A DNA stretch of 61,964 nucleotides from an uncultured Flavobacteriales bacterium (GCA_949373165.1 CASICO010000021.1:1-61964); one strand, 5' to 3'. Shown: positions 20,234-29,014, counted from the stretch's first letter. The notes: a model not told the origin generated them from the letters alone. Numbers and translations: made by a program.

Positions 20234-20527
20234 TTAGGAAGCCCAGAGCAGCTGGTGGCTTTTTGCTTGCGGTCGGTCCGCAAATAATGCTTTTGTGGCA
20301 GGCCAGACCACAGCAAACAGTGCGCTGTGGCGATAAGCATCGAGCGATTCTTGGTTGTCCCAAGTGCTAACAGTTCCCAGTTCTTCTGGAGTATCTAAAG
20401 ATTGAATCAGTTGCACGGATCGGCAGCCAGGCTGCTGGGCTATGGCCTTTCGGTGTTGGGCAAAAAGGGTCAAAAACTCGGGCACAGCCTCGGGTTTGAA
20501 TGTCATGTGAACGGTGCGGAGGATCAT
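20234..20527 (-). CDS. Antibiotic biosynthesis monooxygenase (ABM)-like small protein
   Basis: About 97 residues with the dimeric alpha+beta barrel pattern of the ABM family: VHMTFKPEAVPEFLTLFAQH, then PGCRSVQLIQS, then STWDNQESLDAYRHSALF. The Trp-Asp-(Asn/Ser) and His positions fit the family, whose members include quinone and haem oxygenases as well as proteins of unknown role. I take the ATG at 20527. A TTG at 20536 overlapping the upstream stop (TTGA) is an alternative. It lies in the middle of the gldFG operon. Substrate not predictable. Confidence 0.75.
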   Translation of the reverse strand: MILRTVHMTFKPEAVPEFLTLFAQHRKAIAQQPGCRSVQLIQSLDTPEELGTVSTWDNQESLDAYRHSALFAVVWPATKALFADRPQAKSHQLLWAS

Positions 20528-20532
20528 GGCGG

Positions 20533-21378
20533 TCAAATCAAGTTGCCCATTTTGGGTGCGGCCTCGAATTCGATCCGAATGGTCGCACCTTCTTTGATTC
20601 CGAAAAGTTGGCTGGCTCCTCCTCCGCTCCCTTGAGATCCATGTCGAATGGCGATCTCAAGAAGGCCCATGTGGTTAAAGAGGGCGACACGCTCTCCACT
20701 GGGGACAGCTGAATAGGAGGTGTGGATTCGGGTGACGTCCATTCTGCTCGAGCGCAAAGGGATGCGAAATGGCCGGTCGCGGCCCACTTCTCGGAAGGTG
20801 CGTTCGTCCAAGTTGGTAATGAGGTTGCCAAATCGATCGACATGGAGCACTGAACCTTGGACATAATCTGCACCGATGAGCGGACGTTGCCATTCGCTTT
20901 CTTCCCAACCAGGGCTCTGTCGTCCGACGGCGGCGAGAACGCCGCCTTGGACAAGGTGGCATGCCACCTGCACAAACAAGTGCCTCTCTGGAAAGGTCAG
21001 GATGTCACTTTCCGATTGCATGTCGATGTCGTGAATGGCATCGGGCTCCCGGTCGGCAATCAAGCTGAAAATGCCATCATCCAAGCCCACAAAAAACTGG
21101 CCGCCCAATTCCATTACGCGGTGAACATAGTCTTCCTCCTGATTGGTATTGAGTGCCAGAATGTGTACCGTGCCACGCGGGAAGTGCGGGGAAACTGAAC
21201 GAAGTGCGAACGCAGCAGCATTTGTGTCGAAAGGCCGAATGGAGTGTGTAATGTCCACAATGCGGACCGAGGGGTCCTGCTGGAGGATGGCCCCACGAAG
21301 CGCGGCAGCATAGAGGCTGTCTGCGCCATAGTCCGAAGTGAGGGTAATGATTCGCGATGAGACTTCAGGGGATGCCAT
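20533..21378 (-). CDS. SAM hydroxide adenosyltransferase / SAM hydrolase (DUF62 family)
   Basis: 281 residues. The N-terminal ITLTSDYG and the C-terminal DRFGNLITNL are the two hallmark motifs of the SAM-dependent chlorinase/fluorinase and SAM hydroxide adenosyltransferase superfamily. Known non-halogenating members hydrolyse S-adenosylmethionine to adenosine and methionine. I infer that activity because the larger insertion typical of true fluorinases is not obvious. It is the first gene of the minus-strand operon, with a divergent phoH gene 87 bases away. The 21379-21465 gap should hold both promoters, but I could not pick out a convincing one. Confidence 0.88.
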   Translation of the reverse strand: MASPEVSSRIITLTSDYGADSLYAAALRGAILQQDPSVRIVDITHSIRPFDTNAAAFALRSVSPHFPRGTVHILALNTNQEEDYVHRVMELGGQFFVGLDDGIFSLIADREPDAIHDIDMQSESDILTFPERHLFVQVACHLVQGGVLAAVGRQSPGWEESEWQRPLIGADYVQGSVLHVDRFGNLITNLDERTFREVGRDRPFRIPLRSSRMDVTRIHTSYSAVPSGERVALFNHMGLLEIAIRHGSQGSGGGASQLFGIKEGATIRIEFEAAPKMGNLI

Positions 21379-21465
21379 GATGTGTCAAAAATCCGGAAGC
21401 TTGTGCGGAGTAGCTTTGCATCTCGCAGGAAATTCCCCCCAACCTCCCCACATTGAACTTCACAA

Positions 21466-22536
21466 ATGGCCATTGAACGCCGCTTTCCCTTGCCAGACGT
21501 GGCTCCTTTGGAGTTTTTCGGGGTGGGACATAGAAAATTTACCAGCCTGAAAGGGCATTTCCCAAAATTAAAATTGGTGGGCCGCGGAAACGAGGTGAAA
21601 GCCATGGGGTCCAAGGCCGACATCGAGGTCTTTGCCGCGAAATGGGAGCTGATCGTCTGGCACTTGGACCGTTACGGCAAACTGGAGGAAGATGATTTGG
21701 AGCGCTTGGTGCGTGAAGATGGAGAGGTGCTCAAGCGCTCGGCTTCCGAAGACGACACGTTGGTTTATGGCCCTGGAGGGCTCAGGGTCACGGCGAGAAC
21801 CCCCAATCAACGAAAGTTGGTGGATGAGGTCAGAAAGAACGACATGGTCTTTGCCATTGGCCCAGCGGGGTCTGGAAAGACCTATACCGCTGTGGCGCTT
21901 GCCGTTCAAGCCTTGAAGGAAAAGCGAGTGCGAAGAATCATCATGACCAGACCTGCTGTGGAGGCTGGCGAAAACTTGGGCTTCTTGCCGGGAGACTTGA
22001 AGGAAAAGCTCGATCCATACATGCAGCCCTTGTACGATGCGCTCACCGACATGATCCCTTACGATCGCGTGGCAGACCATTTGGAGAAAGGGGTCATTGA
22101 AATTGCACCGTTGGCCTTTATGAGGGGCCGGACTTTGGACAAGGCATTTGTGATTTTGGATGAGGCCCAAAACACGACAGTCGCCCAGATGAAAATGTTT
22201 TTGACCAGAATGGGCCGCTCTGCCACATTCATGATCACGGGGGACCCTTCTCAGGTTGACCTTCCGCGGAAGCAAGAAAGCGGATTGCGCTTTGCAAGAA
22301 GGGTTCTTGGCCGCGTTGAGGGGCTTTCTTTTGTTGAATTGACCGGAGATGACGTGGTGCGTCATGCATTGGTGAAGCGGGTTATTCTGGCATTTGAGGA
22401 TGAAGAATCCAGCGGGAATGAAGGTGGAATGGGGCCTTCCATGGGCCAGGTAGCCGCTCAGAAATGGCGGAAGGATGAAGCGCCTTCAGATGAGGTGCAA
22501 AACGAAGCGGATTCCGATATTGCGCCGCCTGAATGA
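21466..22536 (+). CDS. PhoH-like ATPase
   Basis: 356 residues, slightly longer than usual. Walker A GPAGSGKT is at 132-139 and Walker B AFVILDEAQN is further on, followed by QMKMFLTRMG and MITGDPSQVDLP, the conserved PhoH block. The N-terminal ~110 residues form the usual small alpha/beta domain. The C-terminal ~50 residues are an acidic, low-complexity extension. PhoH proteins are cytoplasmic NTPases implicated in RNA metabolism. The stop overlaps the purC start in ATGA, so it heads a phoH-purC-sua5-cca operon, which fits an RNA or nucleotide metabolism theme. Confidence 0.92.
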   Translation: MAIERRFPLPDVAPLEFFGVGHRKFTSLKGHFPKLKLVGRGNEVKAMGSKADIEVFAAKWELIVWHLDRYGKLEEDDLERLVREDGEVLKRSASEDDTLVYGPGGLRVTARTPNQRKLVDEVRKNDMVFAIGPAGSGKTYTAVALAVQALKEKRVRRIIMTRPAVEAGENLGFLPGDLKEKLDPYMQPLYDALTDMIPYDRVADHLEKGVIEIAPLAFMRGRTLDKAFVILDEAQNTTVAQMKMFLTRMGRSATFMITGDPSQVDLPRKQESGLRFARRVLGRVEGLSFVELTGDDVVRHALVKRVILAFEDEESSGNEGGMGPSMGQVAAQKWRKDEAPSDEVQNEADSDIAPPE

Positions 22537-23498
22537 TGCTGTCTTCCTCAACCCCCTCTCCCCTTTTTGATCAGCGGATCCAATTTGAAGGGGAAACCGA
22601 TTTCTATCGCGGCAAGGTTCGCGATGTGCACTCGCTCCATGATGGCCGCCTGTTGATGGTGGCCAGTGATCGGATTTCAGCATTTGATGTCGTATTGCCC
22701 AAGCCCATTCCTTTCAAGGGACAGGTGCTGAATCAATTGGCGGCATACATGCTGCGATCTGTTTCGGACATCGTTCCCACATGGTTTGAGGATGACCCCG
22801 ATCCGAATGTGGCTGTGGGAAAACGCTGTGAACCCATTCGGTTGGAAATGGTCATCCGGGGGCATTTGACGGGCCACGCCTGGCGGACTTATGACGCTGG
22901 CCTTCGCGTTTTGTGCGGGGTGAACCTTCCCGAGGGAATGAAAGAGCACGAGGCCTTTCCAACCCCCATCATCACGCCCGCTACGAAAGCGGAAGAGGGC
23001 CATGACGAAGACATATCAGCCGAAGAAATTTTGTCGCAGCAATGGGTGCCTGAGCCGTTGTACCGCGAAATGGAAAGGGTGACCCGTGCTCTTTTTGCGC
23101 GCGGTCAAAAAATGGCCGAGTCCCGAGGTCTCATTTTGGTTGATACGAAATATGAATTCGGCCTTTATGAAGGGGAATTGATGTTGATGGATGAGGTACA
23201 TACGCCTGACAGCAGCCGATACTTTCACTTGGACGGTTTTGAGGCGAGGCAAGCGGCGGGTGACCCGCAGCCTCAACTCAGCAAAGAGTTCGTGAGGGAA
23301 TGGTTGATTGAAGGGGGCTTTATGGGCAAGGAAGGCCAGGTCATTCCAGAAATGACGGAGGAATTCGTGCAAATGGTGAGTGACCGATACATTTCCCTTT
23401 TTGAAAGGGTTTCAGGTCAAAATTTTGAGAAATCAGGTGAAACCGACACTGTGATGAGAATCCAAAAAAACATTGAATCGTGGCTCCTCGCGCATTAA
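22533..23498 (+). CDS. purC: Phosphoribosylaminoimidazole-succinocarboxamide synthase
   Basis: A 321-residue SAICAR synthase, the step of purine biosynthesis that joins aspartate to CAIR using ATP. The motifs GKVRDVHSL, ASDRISAFDVVLP, RLEMVIRGHLTGHAW and LVDTKYEFG are all present. Length and C-terminal helix match the longer type found in Bacteroidota. Start codon ATGATG at 22533 overlaps the phoH stop; the first of two adjacent methionines is taken. Confidence 0.95.
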   Translation: MMLSSSTPSPLFDQRIQFEGETDFYRGKVRDVHSLHDGRLLMVASDRISAFDVVLPKPIPFKGQVLNQLAAYMLRSVSDIVPTWFEDDPDPNVAVGKRCEPIRLEMVIRGHLTGHAWRTYDAGLRVLCGVNLPEGMKEHEAFPTPIITPATKAEEGHDEDISAEEILSQQWVPEPLYREMERVTRALFARGQKMAESRGLILVDTKYEFGLYEGELMLMDEVHTPDSSRYFHLDGFEARQAAGDPQPQLSKEFVREWLIEGGFMGKEGQVIPEMTEEFVQMVSDRYISLFERVSGQNFEKSGETDTVMRIQKNIESWLLAH

Positions 23499-24082
23499 AG
23501 AATGCTCCCTGGCGCACAGACGCCATAGCCGCCGTGCGCTGTTTGAAAGCCGGAGGCGTCATTTTGTATCCCACCGATACGGTTTGGGGTTTGGGATGTC
23601 GCGCCGATGACAAGGCCGCGCTAGAGAAGCTCTATCGTTTGAAGGGGCGGGATGGTGCTCAGCCTTCTTTGGTGTTGTTGGATGCAGAAGGCCTCTTGGA
23701 GGAGTATGCTCATCCAGTACCGGACATTGCCTGGGATCTTCTAAACGAGTATTCGGGAACAAGCAGTCGTCCCATGACTTTGGTTTTGCCCGGAGGAAAG
23801 GACGTGACCCCTGCCCTTCTTGCCGAAGACGGTAGCTTGGCGATGAGGGTGGTTTATGACCCCTTTCTTCAATTCATCATCCGTGGAATTGACCTTCCGT
23901 TGGTCAGCACGTCTGCGAACCTTTCAGGGCACCCTACCCCAGGTCACTTTGACGAAATACCGAAGGCGATTCGGACGGGCGTGGACCATGCGTGCACCAC
24001 AGGAAGAGACCGAAGAGGCGGGCAAACGTCGAGCATGATCAAATTGGATGATGCAGGACGCATCGACATTTTGAGGCCATGA
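23480..24082 (+). CDS. Threonylcarbamoyl-AMP synthase (Sua5/YrdC/YciO family)
   Basis: 200 residues. ILYPTDTVWGLGCRADD, LYRLKGRDG..PSLVLL, SLAMRVVYDP and LVSTSANLSG are the family hallmarks. Members make threonylcarbamoyl-AMP for the t6A37 modification of tRNAs reading ANN codons. The start is GTG at 23480, overlapping the purC end by 19 bases; no ATG precedes the conserved region. The stop overlaps the start of cca (ATGA). The neighbouring tRNA-maturation gene supports a tRNA role over the less characterised YciO subgroup. Confidence 0.9.
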   Translation: MAPRALKNAPWRTDAIAAVRCLKAGGVILYPTDTVWGLGCRADDKAALEKLYRLKGRDGAQPSLVLLDAEGLLEEYAHPVPDIAWDLLNEYSGTSSRPMTLVLPGGKDVTPALLAEDGSLAMRVVYDPFLQFIIRGIDLPLVSTSANLSGHPTPGHFDEIPKAIRTGVDHACTTGRDRRGGQTSSMIKLDDAGRIDILRP

Positions 24083-25575
24083 ATTTTGCAGGTCAATTGA
24101 CACACCCAGTTTTTCGGGCTGTTGGAGAAGAAGCTGACCGCAAGGGGCAGTCTGCTTTTGCCATTGGCGGATTTGTAAGGGACATGTTGCTCGGGAGACC
24201 GAGCAAGGACATTGACATTGTGGTGGAGGGCAGTGGCATCGAGCTGGCCAAAGCGGTTGCGAAGGTGCTCGGGGCAGGAAAGGTGTCGGTCTTTAAGAAT
24301 TTCGGAACCGCTATGTTTTGCCATGGCGACATGGAGGTGGAGTTTGTAGGAGCCCGGAAGGAATCTTATGAGCGAGGCAGTCGCAAGCCCATTGTGGAAG
24401 ATGGCAGCATTGAGGATGACCAGAACAGGCGTGATTTCACAATCAATGCCATGGCCTTCCGACTCAATTCAGATGGGTTTGGTGATTTGGTAGACCCCTT
24501 TGATGGCTTGACTGATTTGGAGGAGAAAACCCTCAGGACACCTTTGGACCCCGATGTCACGTTTAGCGATGACCCATTGAGAATGATGCGGGCTGTCAGA
24601 TTTGCGTCACAGCTTGGGTTTCATGTCGAAAAGAAGAGTTTGGATTCCATTGAGCGAAACGCCAATCGACTGGACATCATTTCGGCAGAACGCATCCATG
24701 TTGAATTGAATAAGATTCTTCTGAGTGAGCGACCAAGTGTGGGTTTCAAGCTCATGTTCAACACCACGTTGCTTCATCGGTTTTTCCCTGAGATGGTGGA
24801 CCTAAAGGGCGTGGAGCGGAAAAACGGCATCGGCCACAAGGACAACTTCTACCACACGTTGGAAGTGGTGGACAATGTGTCGGAGACGAGTGACCATTTG
24901 TGGCTGCGTTGGGCGGCATTGTTACACGACATAGCCAAGCCTCCAACGAAACGCTTTCACCCCGATCACGGTTGGACTTTCCATGGCCATGAAGACAGAG
25001 GTGCCCGGATGGTGCCGAAGATTTTCAAGCGACTCAAACTGCCGATGGACCATCAAATGCGGTATGTCCAGAAGTTGGTTCTGTTGCATTTGAGACCCAT
25101 TGCCTTGACAAAGGAGGAGGTAACGGACTCTGCTGTCCGCAGGTTGCTCTTTGAAGCGGGAGATGACGTGGATGACCTGATGACCTTAGCCAGGGCCGAC
25201 ATCACGTCAAAAAACGAGGCGAAGGTGGAGCGTTACCTCAAGAACTATGACGTCGTGGTCAGAAAACTGGTCGAGGTCGAGGAGAAAGACAGGGTCAGAA
25301 ATTTTGAGCCTCCGATCAGCGGGGAAGACATCATGGCGGCATTCTCCATCCCTCCATGTCGTCCAATTGGTGCCATCAAAAACATCATCAAGGACGCCAT
25401 TATGGATGGGGTCATTCCAAATCAACCTGATGATGCACGTGCATTGATGATGCGCTGTGGACCAAAAGTGCTGGCGGAATGGAAATCCATTCAGTTTCGC
25501 CTTTCAGAGGGCGAATTCAACGAAAAAGGCGCACGGGAAACTTTTGATACTTGGCTGACTCAATTCGAGGTTTAA
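24079..25575 (+). CDS. cca: CCA tRNA nucleotidyltransferase with HD domain
   Basis: 498 residues. The nucleotidyltransferase head has GGFVRDMLLGRPSKDIDIVVEG with the DxD metal motif and RRDFTINAMAF. The neck follows (DPLRMMRAVRFASQLGF), then an HD phosphohydrolase-like domain (LLHDIAKP, HEDRGARM). It adds or repairs the 3' CCA end of tRNAs. The only tRNA gene in this window does not encode CCA, so the enzyme is needed. It ends two bases before the convergent glnS gene, leaving no room for a separate terminator. Confidence 0.93.
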   Translation: MNFAGQLTHPVFRAVGEEADRKGQSAFAIGGFVRDMLLGRPSKDIDIVVEGSGIELAKAVAKVLGAGKVSVFKNFGTAMFCHGDMEVEFVGARKESYERGSRKPIVEDGSIEDDQNRRDFTINAMAFRLNSDGFGDLVDPFDGLTDLEEKTLRTPLDPDVTFSDDPLRMMRAVRFASQLGFHVEKKSLDSIERNANRLDIISAERIHVELNKILLSERPSVGFKLMFNTTLLHRFFPEMVDLKGVERKNGIGHKDNFYHTLEVVDNVSETSDHLWLRWAALLHDIAKPPTKRFHPDHGWTFHGHEDRGARMVPKIFKRLKLPMDHQMRYVQKLVLLHLRPIALTKEEVTDSAVRRLLFEAGDDVDDLMTLARADITSKNEAKVERYLKNYDVVVRKLVEVEEKDRVRNFEPPISGEDIMAAFSIPPCRPIGAIKNIIKDAIMDGVIPNQPDDARALMMRCGPKVLAEWKSIQFRLSEGEFNEKGARETFDTWLTQFEV

Positions 25576-25577
25576 CC

Positions 25578-27275
25578 TCACCCCTTCCAACCATCTTTGA
25601 GCGTGACAGACCGATTCCAAGCAGGACGTCCAATTTCTTCTGTTCTTTTTTGGTCCAGCGAGAAGTACCCCAAGCGCGTGAATTGAATTGGATTTTCAGC
25701 GTCTGCATTGGCCAAAGAAGGCTCTAGCATACAATGGGGGCGGATGGTCAAACTGTTGGGATTGATGAAGTCCGTGAAGTCCTTGCCTTCGTGTCCATCT
25801 GGCGCAGGGTCAGAAAACAGTCGGTCATAAAGCCGCACTTCTGCGTCGATGGCAGTGTCGACATTTACCCAATGGAGCGTGCCTTTTGCTTTGATTCCAC
25901 TTGTGTCTGAACCACTCCGGCTGTCGGGGAAATACTCGACTTTGACTTCGGACACCTGACCGCTGTCGTCCAGAACGTGATCTACATAGCGAACAATGAA
26001 GGCTGATTTCAAGCGCACTGTTTTTCCAGGGGCGAGTCGAAACCATTTTTTGTTGGCCTCCAATTTGAAGTCTTCTCGCTCCATCCAGAGTTGGCCACTA
26101 AAGGGCAAAGTGCGAACGCCCGCATCGGGGTCTTCGGGGTTGTTTTCTGATGTGAGCGATTCAGTTTGACCTTCTGGGTAATTGACGAGGGTCAATTTGA
26201 TGGGGTCCAAAACGGCCATGGCACGCGGTGCGGTGCGGTTCAAGTGGTCCCGGAGCGCCCATTCTAGAAGGCTGAAATCGATCACATTCTCTCTCTTGGC
26301 AATGCCCACACGTTCGCAAAACGTCCGGATGCTCTCGGGTGTAAATCCCCGGCGCCGCAATCCGCTGATGGTGGGCATGCGCGGGTCATCCCAGCCGTCC
26401 ACATGTCCTTCTTCGACAAGGCGAAGGAGTTTCCTCTTGGACATAATGGTGTGGTCCAAATTCAAACGGGCGAATTCGATTTGTCGGCTTGGAAATATGT
26501 CAAGGTTTTCGATGAACCACGCATACAATGGGCGGTGAACTTCAAACTCCAAGGTGCACAATGAATGTGTGATCCCTTCCAATGAGTCGCACTGACCATG
26601 GGCGAAGTCATACATCGGATAAATGCACCAATCATCTCCGGTTCTTTGGTGGTGTGCCCTTTTGATGCGGTATATGATGGGGTCGCGCATGTGCATATTG
26701 GCATGCGTCATGTCAATTTTCGCACGGAGGACGCAATGTCCATCAGGGTGCACGCCAGCCCTCATTTCTTGAAAAAGAGCGAGGTTTTCTGCAATGGTGC
26801 GGTTGCGATGCGGGCTGTTCGAACCAGGAGAAGTAGGGGTGCCTTTTTGGGCGCCCATGTCCTCGGCGCTTTGATGGTCAACGTAGGCTTTGCCGGATTC
26901 GATCAATTGCACGGCGAATTGAAAGAGCTTCTCAAACTGATCACTGGTGTAGTGTTCACCTCCGTTCCATGTGTAGCCAAGCCATGAGACATCTCGACGA
27001 ATGGCGTCTACGTATTCTTGGCTCTCTTTTTCCGGATTGGTGTCATCGAATCGCAAATTGACCAGTCCCTGGTGTTCTTCGGCGAGTCCAAAGGAGAGAC
27101 AGATGGCCTTGGCATGACCGATGTGCAGATAGCCATTGGGCTCTGGAGGGAACCGGGTATGGACTTGTTGGTGCTTGCCCGAATTCAGGTCAGCGGAGAT
27201 GATCTGCTGAATGAAGTGCTGAGAGGACACATTGTCTTCTCCTGCATTGGGGGTGTTCGGTGTGCGATCGGACAT
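25578..27275 (-). CDS. glnS: Glutaminyl-tRNA synthetase
   Basis: 565 residues. The class I signature HIGH lies at 51-54 within RFPPEPNGYLHIGHAKAI, and the KMSKS counterpart is IMSKRK. Between them are NLRFDDTNPEKE, YDFAHGQCDSLEGITHSLCT and DDPRMPTISGLRRRG, which distinguish GlnRS from GluRS. The C-terminal beta-barrel anticodon-binding domains are complete (QTESLTSENNPEDP to the end). A direct GlnRS implies glutaminylation of tRNA-Gln without the transamidation route. Tail-to-tail with cca. Confidence 0.95.
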   Translation of the reverse strand: MSDRTPNTPNAGEDNVSSQHFIQQIISADLNSGKHQQVHTRFPPEPNGYLHIGHAKAICLSFGLAEEHQGLVNLRFDDTNPEKESQEYVDAIRRDVSWLGYTWNGGEHYTSDQFEKLFQFAVQLIESGKAYVDHQSAEDMGAQKGTPTSPGSNSPHRNRTIAENLALFQEMRAGVHPDGHCVLRAKIDMTHANMHMRDPIIYRIKRAHHQRTGDDWCIYPMYDFAHGQCDSLEGITHSLCTLEFEVHRPLYAWFIENLDIFPSRQIEFARLNLDHTIMSKRKLLRLVEEGHVDGWDDPRMPTISGLRRRGFTPESIRTFCERVGIAKRENVIDFSLLEWALRDHLNRTAPRAMAVLDPIKLTLVNYPEGQTESLTSENNPEDPDAGVRTLPFSGQLWMEREDFKLEANKKWFRLAPGKTVRLKSAFIVRYVDHVLDDSGQVSEVKVEYFPDSRSGSDTSGIKAKGTLHWVNVDTAIDAEVRLYDRLFSDPAPDGHEGKDFTDFINPNSLTIRPHCMLEPSLANADAENPIQFTRLGYFSLDQKRTEEIGRPAWNRSVTLKDGWKG

Positions 27276-27371
27276 GGTGCAAATTTATCCTCTAGAGCAG
27301 GCTTGTGCCCCCTCTTTTTATTAGTTCATGCCTCTGCAAGAACAGGAAGCCGAGAAAGCGGTTGTCTATAT

Positions 27372-27767
27372 GTGAATTCAAAGTCTTTAACCCCAGTGGA
27401 TGAAATCCGACGGTATCGCCTTCGACGTGCGGACCGCATTGTGGGTTGGATGCGCGAAGAAGATTCGGGGACCCGATTTTACAGCCGTGAAGGACTGTGG
27501 TGGTCCGGACGTCCCATCAAATGGGAAAACCGGGACCGGTGTTGCGGATTAAAGGATGTGGATGACCGCTGGCTCCATGAAGGAGACCTTTTGGTGCAGG
27601 TGGGTTGTCCTTGGTGGCAGCGCCGCTATCGCTGGCTCGTCTTGTGCGATGCTGAGAGAGGATGGTCCTTTATCCGGAACAGTGCGTTGAGAGGCGTGGT
27701 CGGGATGAGCCCGAAAGCTGCCGAGTCCATGGATTGGAGGTGGTCCGGCGTGGGGTGGCGCCATTGA
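27372..27767 (+). CDS. Hypothetical Trp/Arg-rich small protein
   Basis: 131 residues if started at the GTG at 27372, just past the divergent glnS start; the open frame extends further upstream but would run through glnS. I do not recognise the family. It is strikingly rich in tryptophan (12 residues) and arginine, for example LWWSGRP, CPWWQRRYRWLV and DWRWSGVGW. It has no membrane segment, signal peptide or cysteine motif. A 15-codon reading frame beginning at ATG 27328 ends in ATGTGA over this GTG, so start-stop coupling to a tiny leader is possible. A strong terminator follows at 27797, which supports transcription of this strand. Real but uncharacterised is my best reading; a false gene is possible. 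Confidence 0.5.
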   Translation: MNSKSLTPVDEIRRYRLRRADRIVGWMREEDSGTRFYSREGLWWSGRPIKWENRDRCCGLKDVDDRWLHEGDLLVQVGCPWWQRRYRWLVLCDAERGWSFIRNSALRGVVGMSPKAAESMDWRWSGVGWRH

Positions 27768-27796
27768 TCACCCTTAGTTTATAGATTGCTTTAAAC

Positions 27797-27834
27797 GAAA
27801 ACGCCCCAACTGAATCATCAGTTGGGGCGTTTTT
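27797..27834. terminator. Bidirectional rho-independent terminator
   Basis: A long perfect stem (AAAACGCCCCAACTGA / TCAGTTGGGGCGTTTT) with a 4-base loop ATCA and T-runs on both strands. It sits between the plus-strand gene ending at 27767 and the convergent LytTR gene ending at 27850. Confidence 0.93.
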
Positions 27835-27849
27835 CGGGATTGGAAAAGT

Positions 27850-28503
27850 TTACAGCAATTGAATCCTTTTCATCAGTTCGTCCTTGTACGTTCTGGAGAT
27901 CGGAATCTCATCTTGGTCAATCTTAATGATGAACTGAAACGTATCAATGTGGGTCACGCGGTCAATGTTGATCACAAAGTTTCGGCTCACCCTCACAAAG
28001 TCTTCATTCGGAAGCTTCAGAAGCAAATCCTTCAAGCTGGCCTTGACATTGTATTTCTTCTCTCCGACGTGGATGGCGCTGTATTTGCCTTCTACCTCGA
28101 TGAAACGAACGTCATTCAAGTGGATGCGACGCAACTTGTTTCCAACTTTCGTGAAGAAATGCTTGGCTCTCATTTTGGAAGTGTCCAGTTCTTCCAAAGC
28201 GGCAGTCACACTCTCTTCAAAGTGAATGGCTTCGTCGACAGCCTCTTCTCCATTGGCCGAGACCATAGCCATGTCCAACACCTTCAATTTGTTCTGCTCT
28301 TTCAGCTGTCCAATGAACTCATCGATGCCGTTGTTGCGTCCGGTGACCACAATCAAATCGGGTGGGGTAAAGAGACAAAGGCCTGCGGCTTCTGCTGCTT
28401 TGCTCGCGGAGTGGACGTCACACCCCAACTCTTCTAATTGAGCGAAAGGTTGACGTGTGGTGGCGTCCGGGCCGAGAATAAGGATGCTTGGTTTTCGAAT
28501 CAT
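27850..28503 (-). CDS. LytTR-family DNA-binding regulator with degenerate receiver domain
   Basis: 217 residues. The C-terminal ~100 residues are a LytTR DNA-binding domain (FIEVEGKYSAIHVGEKKYNVKASL, FVRVSRNFVINIDRVTHI, DEIPISRTYKDEL). The N-terminal ~110 residues have the size and strand pattern of a response-regulator receiver (SILILGPD..., PDLIVVTG), but the phosphoacceptor aspartate position is occupied by Thr54 in VVTGRNNG and no acidic pair follows the first strand. Normal Asp phosphorylation is therefore unlikely. No sensor kinase gene is adjacent. Probably a transcription factor controlled by another signal or constitutively; targets unknown. Divergent from clpS across 132 bases. Confidence 0.88.
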   Translation of the reverse strand: MIRKPSILILGPDATTRQPFAQLEELGCDVHSASKAAEAAGLCLFTPPDLIVVTGRNNGIDEFIGQLKEQNKLKVLDMAMVSANGEEAVDEAIHFEESVTAALEELDTSKMRAKHFFTKVGNKLRRIHLNDVRFIEVEGKYSAIHVGEKKYNVKASLKDLLLKLPNEDFVRVSRNFVINIDRVTHIDTFQFIIKIDQDEIPISRTYKDELMKRIQLL

Positions 28504-28635
28504 TTCAAATACACAACACCCTTACTTTGAATATGTTTCGGTTTGCCGGCGAAAAGGCCCAAGCTGGTTTTTTGGGGGTATGGATGTCATTTGCTTGGAA
28601 TGATGGGTCAGGGTGAGAAGGGCTAGTTTTGCGCT

Positions 28636-28941
28636 GTGAATTATCCACTAAGCGCAGGACACGATGAAGACACCCTCGTTGAAGAGGAGGTGGCTTTGGA
28701 CGAAGCGGTATCTGAGGGCTGGCACATCGTGCTGTACAACGATGACGAAAACACGTTTGATCACGTGATTGAATGCCTCATGGCCTATTGCGGTCACGAT
28801 GCGCTTCAAGCCGAGCAATGTGCCATCATTGTGCACACCAAGGGGAAGTGCTCTGTGAAAAATGGAGACCTCGACCAATTGGAGCCGATTTGCACGGCAC
28901 TGACTGAGCGCGACTTGAGTGCGGAAGTGGAGCCTGCTTGA
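28636..28941 (+). CDS. clpS: ATP-dependent Clp protease adaptor ClpS
   Basis: 101 residues. HIVLYNDDENTFDHVIECL contains the ClpS N-degron-binding loop (NDD..TFDHVI), and AEQCAIIVHTKGKCSVKNG is the second conserved block. ClpS binds N-end-rule substrates and delivers them to ClpA/ClpC with ClpP. The acidic 25-residue N-terminal arm is normal for the family. The start is GTG at 28636, the only start that keeps that arm. An arginyltransferase-like gene at 38656 could in principle feed the same pathway. Confidence 0.93.
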   Translation: MNYPLSAGHDEDTLVEEEVALDEAVSEGWHIVLYNDDENTFDHVIECLMAYCGHDALQAEQCAIIVHTKGKCSVKNGDLDQLEPICTALTERDLSAEVEPA

Positions 28942-28960
28942 TTCGACTTTTTCAGCGTTC

Positions 28961-28990
28961 TTGTTCAGTCAAGAAGACCGCCTATTTTAC
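28961..28990 (+). promoter_or_regulatory. Possible Bacteroidota-type promoter
   Basis: TTG at 28961-28963 and TATTTTAC at 28983-28990 are separated by 19 bases. This partly matches the Bacteroidota -33 TTG / -7 TAnnTTTG arrangement, 25 bases before the start of the FG-GAP/UnbV gene. The -7 box lacks the final G, so this is only a candidate. Confidence 0.35.
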
Positions 28991-29014
28991 CGGTCCTTAC
29001 CGGAACCTTGTAAT

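Noticed and set aside
27018..27371. Upstream extension of the Trp-rich gene
   Set aside because: It runs antisense through the conserved N-terminus of glnS, and the Trp-rich protein character begins only after about 27372.
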